NCBI RefSeq assembly: GCF_905171765.1
Contig: NC_053390.1
Coordinates: 510,367,565-510,431,564 of the forward strand
Direction: 5' to 3'
From: Bufo bufo
Lineage: Eukaryota; Chordata; Amphibia; Anura; Bufonidae
DNA: 64,000 bases
In this document: positions 56,444-64,000 of the stretch, piece by piece
Layout of the letters: every line of letters starts with the position of its first letter
How positions within the stretch are numbered: position 1 is the first letter of the stretch
Program-made: the position numbers and the translations under genes
Notes under the pieces: model-generated
Databases searched by the model: none
What the model saw: only the letters and a program-made list of their open reading frames with translations
What the model was told of the DNA's origin: nothing

Positions 56444-57058
56444 GCGAGATTCCAATAGAATTTAGAATCAAAATAACAAAAATAAGAGAAAAATCACTAA
56501 TGGAACTATACCGAAAAACCTAAATAGGGCAATAAACCTGGCATAGGAAACCTGCAAATATGGAAATTGCAACATCTACATGTATAAATATAGTTTGGAT
56601 GACATAGTTTAGTAAGTAGGTTCTAGTTAGATATAATAGCATCCCATACGCCTGCCCAGAATAGTGAATGCAATAATAGCGTAGGCTACATGGCCCCATT
56701 CTGCCTCAGCTCAACTGCAGTACAGCAGGAACCATACACCATATATCTATGAAGTACCTGAATAACAACTAATAAGGAATTATACTTAGGTGGATTATAT
56801 CAGATTGGGATATAAGTACTTGGGCATGTGCAGAAGTGCTAGACACATACATAGACGCTGGTTATCCCAACATGTATAATGGGATGAATGACATCTCTTA
56901 GGGACAAGCTCTAATGCAAGTGCAGGAATGCACATCGGCTGAGCATATTATCTAAGCGCCAATGCAGTGAGATCATTTTACTGTTCCTCCTCATCCTAAG
57001 ATACGTAGCAAGAGCAAAAATATAAGTACCCAGGCATGCGGAGTCATGCAAGACACAT
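56444..57058 (+). repeat. PLE-C 3' untranslated region
   Basis: AT-rich after the stop. Contains short diverged repeats such as TTGGGCATGTGCAGAAGTGC and CAGGCATGCGGAGTCATGCA that recur at 62820. Interrupted at 57059 by the Ngaro element. Confidence 0.65.
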
Positions 57059-57165
57059 GTATAGGCGCGGCAGACGCCGCATTTGTGTGAGGGGAGGCGC
57101 CAGCAGACCTACAAAAGGTAGGAGCAGCGAGCTCCCGGGTGACGCGGTCTTCAGCTACAGCTGAC
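57059..57165 (+). repeat. Ngaro split direct repeat A1
   Basis: Starts GTATAGGCGCGGCAGACGCC and ends CAGCTACAGCTGAC. Matches A2 at 62361-62467. Confidence 0.9.
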
Positions 57166-58290
57166 GTCACTTCCGGGATTCCTCTGCTCCTATTCTTGCT
57201 CCGGCGTCGGCGTGGTACGAGTCTCCCCGATACTTCCTCCGGTGGGTAAGTATAGGGCCGGCAACCGAAGTGAGGGACCGTACGTTCGGTACACACGGAG
57301 GGTAAGTGTGGTAGGGGGGCGGCACGGCAAAGACACCTGCAGACACATTATACTCACCAGCAGCAGCCGGACCACTGGCACGCACGCCCGGTCATTGCGG
57401 CGCATCGGCCGCCTCCTCACATGTGTTTCCTCCCACAGGTTGTTTCAAAGTGACAACTCGGCAGCATATCAAAGCAGCGCTATTGTGGGTGTGTGTAAAA
57501 GGTATGGTCTGGGGTGGTTAGGGCTGTGGCACCGCAGTCATAAGAAGCTCATCAAGCGCAACTTTCCATTACAGGGCGCCTGCTCACATGTGTTTCCTCC
57601 AACAGGTTGTTTCAAAGTGACAATTCGGCAGCCTATCAAAGCGGCGCTATTGTGGGTGTGTGTAAAAGGTATGGTCTGGGGTGGGTAGGGCTGTGGCACC
57701 GCAGTCATAAGAAGCTCATCAAGCGCAACTTTTCATTACAGGGCGCCTGCTCAGGGATAATTAAAGGTAAAGGAAAAAAAAAAAATAAATAAAATTTGGT
57801 GGTTTACTTATGGGGAAGAGGGGGGGGGGGGCCGGAAGAAGTGTCAGTGACGTGACATTCCTGCTGCATGATAGTGGGGCAAAATACAAATCCACAAGGG
57901 GCAGTATGGCCTGGGTGCCCCCCTCATCGCTGGGCACTAGTCACGTATCTTCACGGGTCTGTCCTCTGAGTATGCGCCTCACGCACGTGCGCAGATCCGT
58001 CACGCCTTCGGATCCACAGGTCAAAGCCCTGTCACGTCTTCAGGCACCAGTAGTCCATTACGCACGCAGGACACGACTTAAGTCCTGTCACGACTACAGG
58101 CAAGCATCAGTTCCACACGGTCTTGGACACATATTAAGCCCTGTCACGACTACAGGCAGACTCGGTCCTTCACGTCCAAGGACTCCACTAAAGTCCTGTC
58201 ACGACTACAGGCATACGAACGTGTATGTATGTACATATATACGTGTGTGTAGGGGGTTACGTATATACGTGTATATGTATGTATATGCAA

Positions 58291-58326
<36 letters not shown>

Positions 58327-58538
58327 TACATTCATGCATCAATTCATGTCACGTCGCATCCATTTCGGGCATGCAAGGGTCACCCCAGTCACGAGGTTCC
58401 AGGGCACGCATTGCTTTCATGTCACCATCTAGTCGGGGTGCACGGTTAGAATCCCACAGGTGATTAGTTCCGGGTACACTAGGGCATGCAGGTGGACACT
58501 CTGGGCAACAGGGCCTTCATGTCTTCACAATATCTTAG
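57166..58538 (+). repeat. Ngaro 5' leader with internal tandem repeats
   Basis: No gene. A 167-bp tandem pair (GGTTGTTTCAAAGTGACAA at 57438 and 57605). A cluster of CCTGTCACGACTACAGGCA units at about 58080-58215 with 55-60-bp spacing. A poly-A run at about 58294-58322. The 217-codon open frame at 57810-58463 spans these repeats and is not convincing as a gene. Confidence 0.75.
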
Positions 58539-59693
58539 ATGGAACCAGCGCAGGACCAGAGGAGCCAAGGCACGGTCGATTCCCAGAGAAGTCTCGACCT
58601 GATGTCAGACAGGGAGCACTCCCAGTCCCTCAGAGCCTGGACCATTCCAAAACTATCGGCCGAGCTCCTGCGCAGAGGCATCCCCTTTCCCGCATCAGCC
58701 AGGAAGGCAGAATTGTATCGTCTCCTCCAGGCGGATTCGGGCCCCAGCCAAGACGTGGTTACAATGAATACCATTCAAACGTCCATTAGTCAGCTGCACG
58801 CTGTCATAAATAACATGGCCTCATCCATGTCCAGCTTTCAGACCAGACTTGAAGTTGTTGAAAGCAGGGCTTCCAATCCTATCGAGGACAGCCAGGGTCC
58901 GGTGGTCCCATCTACTTCCACCGGCTTGGGCGTCCACACCCCACCCGTTTTCCCCAGCATATCCCCGTCTCATTTCATTCCTGCCACTCTGAGGAAGGAC
59001 ATCCTCGAGGGTAAGGACATCAATTTAGCCTCCTTACTTATTGCTACCCATGAAGTCCCTGATAACAAAACGATCGCATGCGGCGAAGTGTCGGTAATAT
59101 TGAAATCCAGAGACAATCGATTAAACAGGAAGCTCAGTGTCATTGAATTCGTTCTGGCATTTAGCCTATACAGAGACGTCATCTGTACGGTATCCCCAAC
59201 ACGCAGAGAGGAGTTGGATCTGTACCTCTACAAGGTGGCGGAACTGGGTCACAAGTATGGGGGCACTGCCTTCTATGAATATCACCGCTCATTTTCCGCT
59301 AAAGCGGCTGCAATGCTTACCCAGTTCCGGCATTCTGTAGATTGGGCAGTCGTGGACACTGAGCTGTTCTGTCGGCACTTCGCCGGGCAGAAGTCACCAG
59401 CATGCGTCAATTGTGGGTCTTATTCCCATGCAGAAGAATGGTGCACCAATGCCAGCACGCGACTCGACATTCCCATCCCAAAAAACACCCCGGAGGCATT
59501 TCCGTCTAAAGCAGGCACGGGGGTGGACAAGTTAGGTCGGCCCATCAGATACTTGGGGAAGTCGCAGATATGCAACAATTTTAATGCGGGCAGCTGTTTC
59601 TACAATCAGTGCCGCCTGTTGCATCTGTGCGCTAATTGCTACAGGGCACATCCCCGCATTGCTTGCCCACAGAAAGGTCACAACCCCGCATGA
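58539..59693 (+). CDS. Ngaro gag-like protein (SAP and zinc-finger)
   Basis: 384 codons from an ATG to TGA. Residues about 32-64 (WTIPKLSAELLRRGIPF...RKAELYRLL) match the SAP fold, a DNA-binding helix pair. A short coiled-coil-like stretch follows (SQLHAVINNMASSMSSFQTR). The C-terminus has CVNCGSYSHAEEWC (about 289-302) and a CCCH-like cluster, CNNFNAGSCFYNQCRLLHLC (345-364). It presumably packages element RNA. It ends with UGA CUA in the same frame as the next gene, so a fusion by readthrough is plausible. Fully open. Confidence 0.85.
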   Translation: MEPAQDQRSQGTVDSQRSLDLMSDREHSQSLRAWTIPKLSAELLRRGIPFPASARKAELYRLLQADSGPSQDVVTMNTIQTSISQLHAVINNMASSMSSFQTRLEVVESRASNPIEDSQGPVVPSTSTGLGVHTPPVFPSISPSHFIPATLRKDILEGKDINLASLLIATHEVPDNKTIACGEVSVILKSRDNRLNRKLSVIEFVLAFSLYRDVICTVSPTRREELDLYLYKVAELGHKYGGTAFYEYHRSFSAKAAAMLTQFRHSVDWAVVDTELFCRHFAGQKSPACVNCGSYSHAEEWCTNASTRLDIPIPKNTPEAFPSKAGTGVDKLGRPIRYLGKSQICNNFNAGSCFYNQCRLLHLCANCYRAHPRIACPQKGHNPA

Positions 59694-61283
59694 CTAAGCA
59701 GGGTAAACATCGACATGCTCGCGTGTCACCTGACAGGCCATCCCGATCTAGCTTGGGTCAGGTTTGTCATCAATGGCTGTTCATCAGGGTTTCATACCGG
59801 ACAGGTCGCCATTCCCCAGGATTCGTTTGAATGTAGGAACCTCCAATCTGCATTAAATAACCCCGAGGTAGTGTCACTGCTGATCCAGGCCGAACTAGCC
59901 AAGGGATACCTCATCGGTCCATTCTCCATACCCCCGTTTGAAACCTTCAGGATCAACCCCATAGGGGTAGTCACCGGGAAGTTTAATAATAAACAAAGAT
60001 TGATCTATGACTTGTCAGCGCCCCATTCTTTATCCATACCAAGTCTTAACTCACTCATCCCAGCGGAAGAGTTCACGATGAAATATTCCTCTATAGACGA
60101 AGCCATCCAGGTTATTCTGTCCTTAGGCGCACGGGCATGGCTATCCAAAGCTGACATCACGGATGCCTTCAAACTCCTTCCCATATCACCACAGTTATGG
60201 CAATGGCATGGGGTCAAATGGGAGGGCTGTTATTATTTCGCCAACAAATTAACATTCGGGTCTAGATCCAGTCCATGGCTTTTCGATCAATTCGCCAGGG
60301 GCCTACACTGGATCTTGCAGCACAAATTCCACGCTTTCCACGTCATACATTACTTAGACGATTTCCTGTTGATTGAACCCCCGTCACGACCACCGGTAGA
60401 CCTCGATACCCTGATGCAAGTTTTTAGGGAACTCCAAGTACCAGTGGCTGATAACAAAACAGATGGGCCCAGCACTAGGATCACCTTCTTAGGAATCCAG
60501 CTAGACACCGCGTCTGGTCAGGCCAGTCTACCAGCAGATAAGCTGTCCAGAATAAAAACGGCGGTGCGCAACTTGCTTCAAGAGGGGGTCACGTCCAGGG
60601 TCAATCTGCAAAGCGTCCTGGGGATGCTCAATTTCGCCATGAGGATTATTCCCCAGGGCAGATCCTTCATCTCCAGACTCCTGCGCTTGTTGCCAGAGGC
60701 AGCGGATCAGAATTCGATCATCTATCTCGACCACCAGGCCAAGGCAGATCTGGTCATGTGGGATCGGTTTCTGACACACTGGAACGGAGTCTCTTTGTTC
60801 ATACCCAAGGTCTCCAACAATTCCCCCGTCGTACACACAGACGCTTCATCTTCGGTGGGGTTTGCGGCTATTTACGGGGAGCACTGGATAGCTAGCGCTT
60901 GGCCGACAGAGGTATCCCGCATACCGGGGTTTTCAGGCTCATCACCTCTATTCGAGATTTACCCCATAGTCGCCGCAGCACAGACCTGGGGTAGTCAGTG
61001 GTCCAATAAAACGGTATTGTTCATATCTGATAACATGGTAGTGGTCGATCTAGTCAACAAAGGGAGATCGGCATCCGTGCAGGTCATGGCCTTCCTAAGG
61101 CGCTTCGTGTGGTTGGCGTTACAACATCATTTCAACTATGAAGTAGCACACATTGCTGGGAAGGCTAATCTGGCCGCCGACGCGCTCTCAAGACTTAACA
61201 TGCAATCTTTCTTCCAGGTTTCTCCAGACGCAGACCCATGCCCGACTCCAACACCAGCTTACAGCCTCCTCCACATGGATTGA
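59694..61283 (+). CDS. Ngaro reverse transcriptase-RNase H
   Basis: Copies element RNA to DNA. The frame continues directly from gag after the UGA at 59691. The first ATG is at 59715, giving 522 residues. Counting from that ATG: GPFSIPPFETFRINPIGVV (68-86), motif A ADITDAFKLL (D147), motif C HYLDDFLLI (213-216), then RNase H residues D376 (VVHTDASS), E414 (LFEIYP), D439 (FISDNM) and D489 (NLAADALSRL). All catalytic residues seen are present and there are no internal stops. The last 46 bases overlap the recombinase gene in another frame. Start codon uncertain because of possible readthrough. Confidence 0.9.
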   Translation, partial: LSRVNIDMLACHLTGHPDLAWVRFVINGCSSGFHTGQVAIPQDSFECRNLQSALNNPEVVSLLIQAELAKGYLIGPFSIPPFETFRINPIGVVTGKFNNKQRLIYDLSAPHSLSIPSLNSLIPAEEFTMKYSSIDEAIQVILSLGARAWLSKADITDAFKLLPISPQLWQWHGVKWEGCYYFANKLTFGSRSSPWLFDQFARGLHWILQHKFHAFHVIHYLDDFLLIEPPSRPPVDLDTLMQVFRELQVPVADNKTDGPSTRITFLGIQLDTASGQASLPADKLSRIKTAVRNLLQEGVTSRVNLQSVLGMLNFAMRIIPQGRSFISRLLRLLPEAADQNSIIYLDHQAKADLVMWDRFLTHWNGVSLFIPKVSNNSPVVHTDASSSVGFAAIYGEHWIASAWPTEVSRIPGFSGSSPLFEIYPIVAAAQTWGSQWSNKTVLFISDNMVVVDLVNKGRSASVQVMAFLRRFVWLALQHHFNYEVAHIAGKANLAADALSRLNMQSFFQVSPDADPCPTPTPAYSLLHMD

Positions 61284-62221
61284 GGCAGCACTTGGAAGTG
61301 GCTAGGTTACTCATCAATCAGTCCCTCTCCAAAAACACACAAAGGAATTATAACACCGCCTGGGGACATTTCAGCACGTTCAAACACTTATTTCCACAGG
61401 CTCACGTAGATCATGTGTCTTACATCCTAGCATTCATAGCATACTGCCATAAGACTCTTAAATTATCACACAGCACCATCAAGCTATACTTAACAGGCGT
61501 CCAGCATTTCTGGTACAGCATGTACCCCGACAGGCCATCGTTATTTTTGGCACACCCCATTAAAGCTATCCTCAAGGGTATTCAATACACTACGGTTAGA
61601 CCCAAGGCTTCACGAGAACCCATCACTGGGGAAATCTTCAAATCCCTGTCACACATGTTAGATAACGAACCTTTCGGACACCATACTAGTCTACTCATAA
61701 AAACAGCTATGTATCTCAGCTTCTATGGTTTCCTACGCCCAGGCGAGTTCACATGCCCAGGCTCCTCCCCCGGGTTCCTCCAGAAGGGACATCTTGTCCA
61801 GGTAGGTTCCGCTTTCTCTCTCACCCTGCCACATTCTAAAACGGCTGGGCCGGGGGAAACCGTAGAGGTGAGATATTTTCCAACCGGCAATGCCTGGTGT
61901 CCGGTAACGGTCCTACGGGAATGGGCTGACACCATCTTTCAGGCCCCAGCCCAATCTCCCCTACTAGCGTTTGGCTCCGTGCCACTCAGCATTCAAGTGT
62001 TCCTAAAGCACGTCCGGATCCTCCTGTCCAAGGTAAAGGTTAACCCGCGCGCAATCACAGGGCATTCCTTTAGGATAGGCGCCGCATCCGCAGCTTCGAA
62101 AAACGGCACCCCGGAGCACATCATAAAGAAACTAGGTCGGTGGCAGAGTTCATGCTATACCAGGTACATTCCCAATCCACGCTCCGAAATGTCTTGTGCT
62201 TTTCAGAAAATATTACTGTAA
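61238..62221 (+). CDS. Ngaro tyrosine recombinase
   Basis: 327 codons, starting inside the end of the reverse transcriptase gene. It joins the circular DNA copy into the genome, replacing integrase. Catalytic set visible: R167 (YGFLRPGEF), K201 (PHSKTAG), H276 and R279 (TGHSFRIGA), W302 (LGRWQSS) and Y310 (YTRYI), with Y307 nearby. N-terminal core-binding part: SKNTQRNYNTAWGHFSTF. The frame is intact. Expression could use reinitiation or a frameshift at the overlap. Confidence 0.92.
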   Translation: MPDSNTSLQPPPHGLRQHLEVARLLINQSLSKNTQRNYNTAWGHFSTFKHLFPQAHVDHVSYILAFIAYCHKTLKLSHSTIKLYLTGVQHFWYSMYPDRPSLFLAHPIKAILKGIQYTTVRPKASREPITGEIFKSLSHMLDNEPFGHHTSLLIKTAMYLSFYGFLRPGEFTCPGSSPGFLQKGHLVQVGSAFSLTLPHSKTAGPGETVEVRYFPTGNAWCPVTVLREWADTIFQAPAQSPLLAFGSVPLSIQVFLKHVRILLSKVKVNPRAITGHSFRIGAASAASKNGTPEHIIKKLGRWQSSCYTRYIPNPRSEMSCAFQKILL

Positions 62222-62269
62222 ATCTGTAACACGAATCCTTTGTACCATCCGTGTCTCACGCGTCATTTT

Positions 62270-62360
62270 TGGCCCTCTTTAGGCTTTCCTCACAGAAGCA
62301 GTTCCGCCACACCCCACTGCAAGGTTAGGGCTCATCATCTGCTAGCCGATCCGATCACAA
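62270..62360 (+). repeat. Ngaro split direct repeat B1
   Basis: Starts TGGCCCTCTTTAGGC and ends CCGATCCGATCACAA. Directly adjoins A2. Matches B2. Confidence 0.9.
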
Positions 62361-62467
62361 GTATAGGCGCGGCAGACGCCGCATTTGTGTGAGGGGAGGC
62401 GCCAGCAGACCTACAAAAGGTAGGAGCAGCGAGCTCCCGGGTGACGCGGTCTTCAGCTACAGCTGAC
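62361..62467 (+). repeat. Ngaro split direct repeat A2
   Basis: 107-bp copy of A1, immediately after B1. Confidence 0.9.
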
Positions 62468-62510
62468 CCTCCCACCCACAACCCTCAACTCACACATCCT
62501 CCTTTCTAGG

Positions 62511-62601
62511 TGGCCCTCTTTAGGCTTTCCTCACAGAAGCAGTTCCGCCACACCCCACTGCAAGGTTAGGGCTCATCATCTGCTAGCCGATCCGATCACA
62601 A
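62511..62601 (+). repeat. Ngaro split direct repeat B2 (right end)
   Basis: 91-bp copy of B1 at the right terminus. PLE-C sequence resumes at ATATAGAAGTCC. Confidence 0.9.
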
Positions 62602-63882
62602 ATATAGAAGTCCTGACATATACCACGGAACAATCTATGCTTCCGGGAGAAGATGCTCCAATGTATAGAGAGATATTGGATCGGCCCACTCAGGAGCCAA
62701 TATTATAGAAAAATACCATGGTAGATCCGGAAATTCAATCACGGCCGAGTCTATCATTTGGCGCATGCGTAGTGAGGCACCTCATCCGTCCGATGTGTAG
62801 AAGGAGGAAAACACAAGTATCTGGGCATGCGCAGTCATACAAGATACGCACATAGAAGCTGAATGGTTTGACATGCGCAGAAGTAGGAATGATGCCCCTG
62901 AGAGAAGAAGTATTCACGCATGCGCAGATTAACCTATATCGAGCGACTTCAATAGCTGGCGCAGGCGCAGTGTAATTATGTATCGTCCGTCCTCACCGGG
63001 TGAAGCGCAGGTGAGTATGTGGCAGAGACACGCCGTACCGGCTCATTTTCAAGATAATGTTACACTGTAGGAAATCTATAGATAGCGCGTAAGCGCAAAT
63101 TAATAAGAGAAACGAGTCTTGAATATAAGCACTTGGGCATGCGCAAACTGGATAGCAGATCGGAGGAGGGACATGATGACGCGCAAGCACAGGAAACATA
63201 ATACCAGCTGACAAGCCATAGACCAATGGGAGGTCCCTGGAGGTAGCGCAATGTGATTAGATAGATACCCGTAGACAGAAGCAAAAGCAGCACTCATTGG
63301 ACAGCGGAGATATGACGCTCAGAAGGAGGTTTCAAAGGCCAGGTTCCGCCCCTTTTCACAGTTCACTGCCCAAATCCCTGAAGACGCCAAGTGTTTGGCG
63401 AAACATGTCGGGGGGGCAGAAAGTGATACATGTTAACATTTTAGCCAGCCGATGTTCTGCTAAGTAACAAGTTCAGTTAGGAATGCACTATGAGTGAGTG
63501 GTGAACACTAGGGGAGCTGCTACCACCTGTGGGAGTGTACTGTGATACTAACAGTGCACACCACAGAGAGTCTGGATGACCGGCACGCAGAGTGTGGAGC
63601 TAGCTAAGTAGCCTTCAGTCTAGGCTTGTATCTCCAGTGAGACCACAGTTACAACCAGACTATTACTAGTCATAGTGCAGAAGCGGCTGATAGTTTTAAT
63701 TGTATGTTAGTTTGCATCAGTGATTTATTTTTAAGGACGATCAATAAATGTTATATTTTAGATACCTAAATAACACGTTGTCAACCCAGAGACAATTATT
63801 GGTCCTAGTGACTAACTGTAAATATCCTAGTGCCTAAAGTCTCAACACGTGTGAGTGGGTCAAATGTAAATAAAATAGAGTG
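62602..63882 (+). repeat. PLE-C 3' terminal region (sense copy)
   Basis: Matches the inverted copy at 53226-54780. Holds the hammerhead motif at 63371-63417 and ends GTAAATAAAATAGAGTG before the microsatellite. Confidence 0.8.
63371..63417 (+). ncRNA. Hammerhead-ribozyme-like motif, PLE-C sense copy
   Basis: CTGAAGA, stem II CGCCAA/TTGGCG with a GTGT loop, GAAA, palindrome ACATGT, C as cleavage base, then GGGGGG that can pair with TCCC upstream. The palindromic stem III differs from PLE-A (ACATGT against ACGCGT) but keeps self-complementarity. Confidence 0.68.
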
Positions 63883-64000
63883 CACACACACACAGGGACA
63901 GACACACACAGGGATACACACGCACAGGGCCAGGGACATACACACAGGGACAGACACAGGGGCACATAGAGGGACAGACACAGGGACACACAGAGGGACA
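63883..64000. repeat. CACACAGGGA-type microsatellite, right part
   Basis: Continues the array seen at 53030-53223 and runs off the window end. Confidence 0.85.

Larger units (their letters stand above)
57059..62601 (+). mobile_element. Ngaro-like tyrosine-recombinase retrotransposon, apparently intact
   Basis: The element is 5,543 bp. Split direct repeats: A1 57059-57165, B1 62270-62360, A2 62361-62467, B2 62511-62601. A1 and A2 match over 107 bp, and B1 and B2 over 91 bp. This A1-genes-B1A2-B2 layout belongs to Ngaro/PAT-type elements and supports replication through a circle without target duplication. Three open genes: gag, RT-RNase H and tyrosine recombinase. Inserted in the untranslated region of PLE-C. 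Confidence 0.88.
53224..63882 (+). mobile_element. PLE-C composite insertion
   Basis: Insert of 10.66 kb between two copies of CACACACACACAGGG (53209-53223, 63883-63897), which lie in a microsatellite and so are weak evidence alone. Order: inverted 3' terminal copy (53224-54780), 5'-truncated coding region (54781-56443), untranslated region, a Ngaro element (57059-62601), and the sense 3' terminal region (62602-63882). Arms 53226-54780 and 62660-63825 are inverse copies. Confidence 0.75.

Noticed and set aside
57810..58463. 217-codon open frame in the Ngaro leader
   Set aside because: It spans short tandem repeats and a poly-A run translated as a lysine tract, has no recognisable domain and ends before gag. 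Treated as untranslated leader.
57059..62601. Classification as DIRS1-type with inverted terminal repeats
   Set aside because: No inverted termini were found. The repeats are split and direct (A1, B1A2, B2), which is the Ngaro/PAT pattern.

Overview
The window looks like vertebrate, most probably anuran amphibian, repeat-rich DNA. That is inferred from the mix of elements: Penelope-like elements (PLEs), Gmr1-type Gypsy elements, a Ngaro-type tyrosine-recombinase retrotransposon, Tc1-like transposons and many TTAA- or TTA-flanked foldback MITEs. I see no intact host gene. The only host-like coding trace is a duplicated Tudor-like peptide at 2-450 (minus). I found no tRNA, rRNA or CRISPR.

Layout. 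1-1.2 kb: duplicated Tudor-like fragment and two minisatellites. 1.38-2.55 kb: 3' end of a PLE (PLE-D). 2.6-5.8 kb: a TTAA-flanked non-autonomous transposon with an eight-unit palindromic satellite, sitting in older DNA-transposon repeats that run to 7.75 kb. 8.5-9.7 kb: TTAA MITE holding a small PLE hairpin. 9.77-24.3 kb: a Russian-doll block. PLE-B is interrupted by a 12.4-kb PLE-A insertion (11277-23720) with a 15-bp target duplication. PLE-A in turn carries a Tc1 foldback, a solo LTR and a second TTAA transposon. Two inverted copies of PLE-A sequence lie in the window, so the Tc1 and TTAA insertions each have an empty site to compare with.

26.4-31.9 kb and 33.6-39.4 kb: two Ty3/Gypsy elements on the minus strand. 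In both, integrase lies upstream of the RT/RNase H part (Gmr1 order), and gag carries a SCAN-like segment. The second copy has both LTRs and a 4-bp target duplication, but has lost RT and is split by a 1.75-kb hAT-like foldback with an 8-bp duplication. 39.4-41.5 kb: a Tc1-like element with two nested MITEs. 41.6-53 kb: MITEs, a decayed DNA transposon, a probable LTR, minisatellites and a 2.1-kb foldback.

53.2-63.9 kb: PLE-C, inserted into a CACACAGGGA-type microsatellite and split by an apparently intact Ngaro-like element (57059-62601). The Ngaro has split direct repeats, a SAP/zinc-finger gag, RT-RNase H and tyrosine recombinase, all open. Gag and pol share one frame, separated by a single UGA followed by CUA, a known leaky-stop context.

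Common theme: PLE-A, PLE-B, PLE-C and the 8.7-kb hairpin each have an inverted copy of the 3' terminal region placed upstream of the sense part. Hammerhead-ribozyme-like motifs occur in the terminal regions of all four; the one in the hairpin is decayed.
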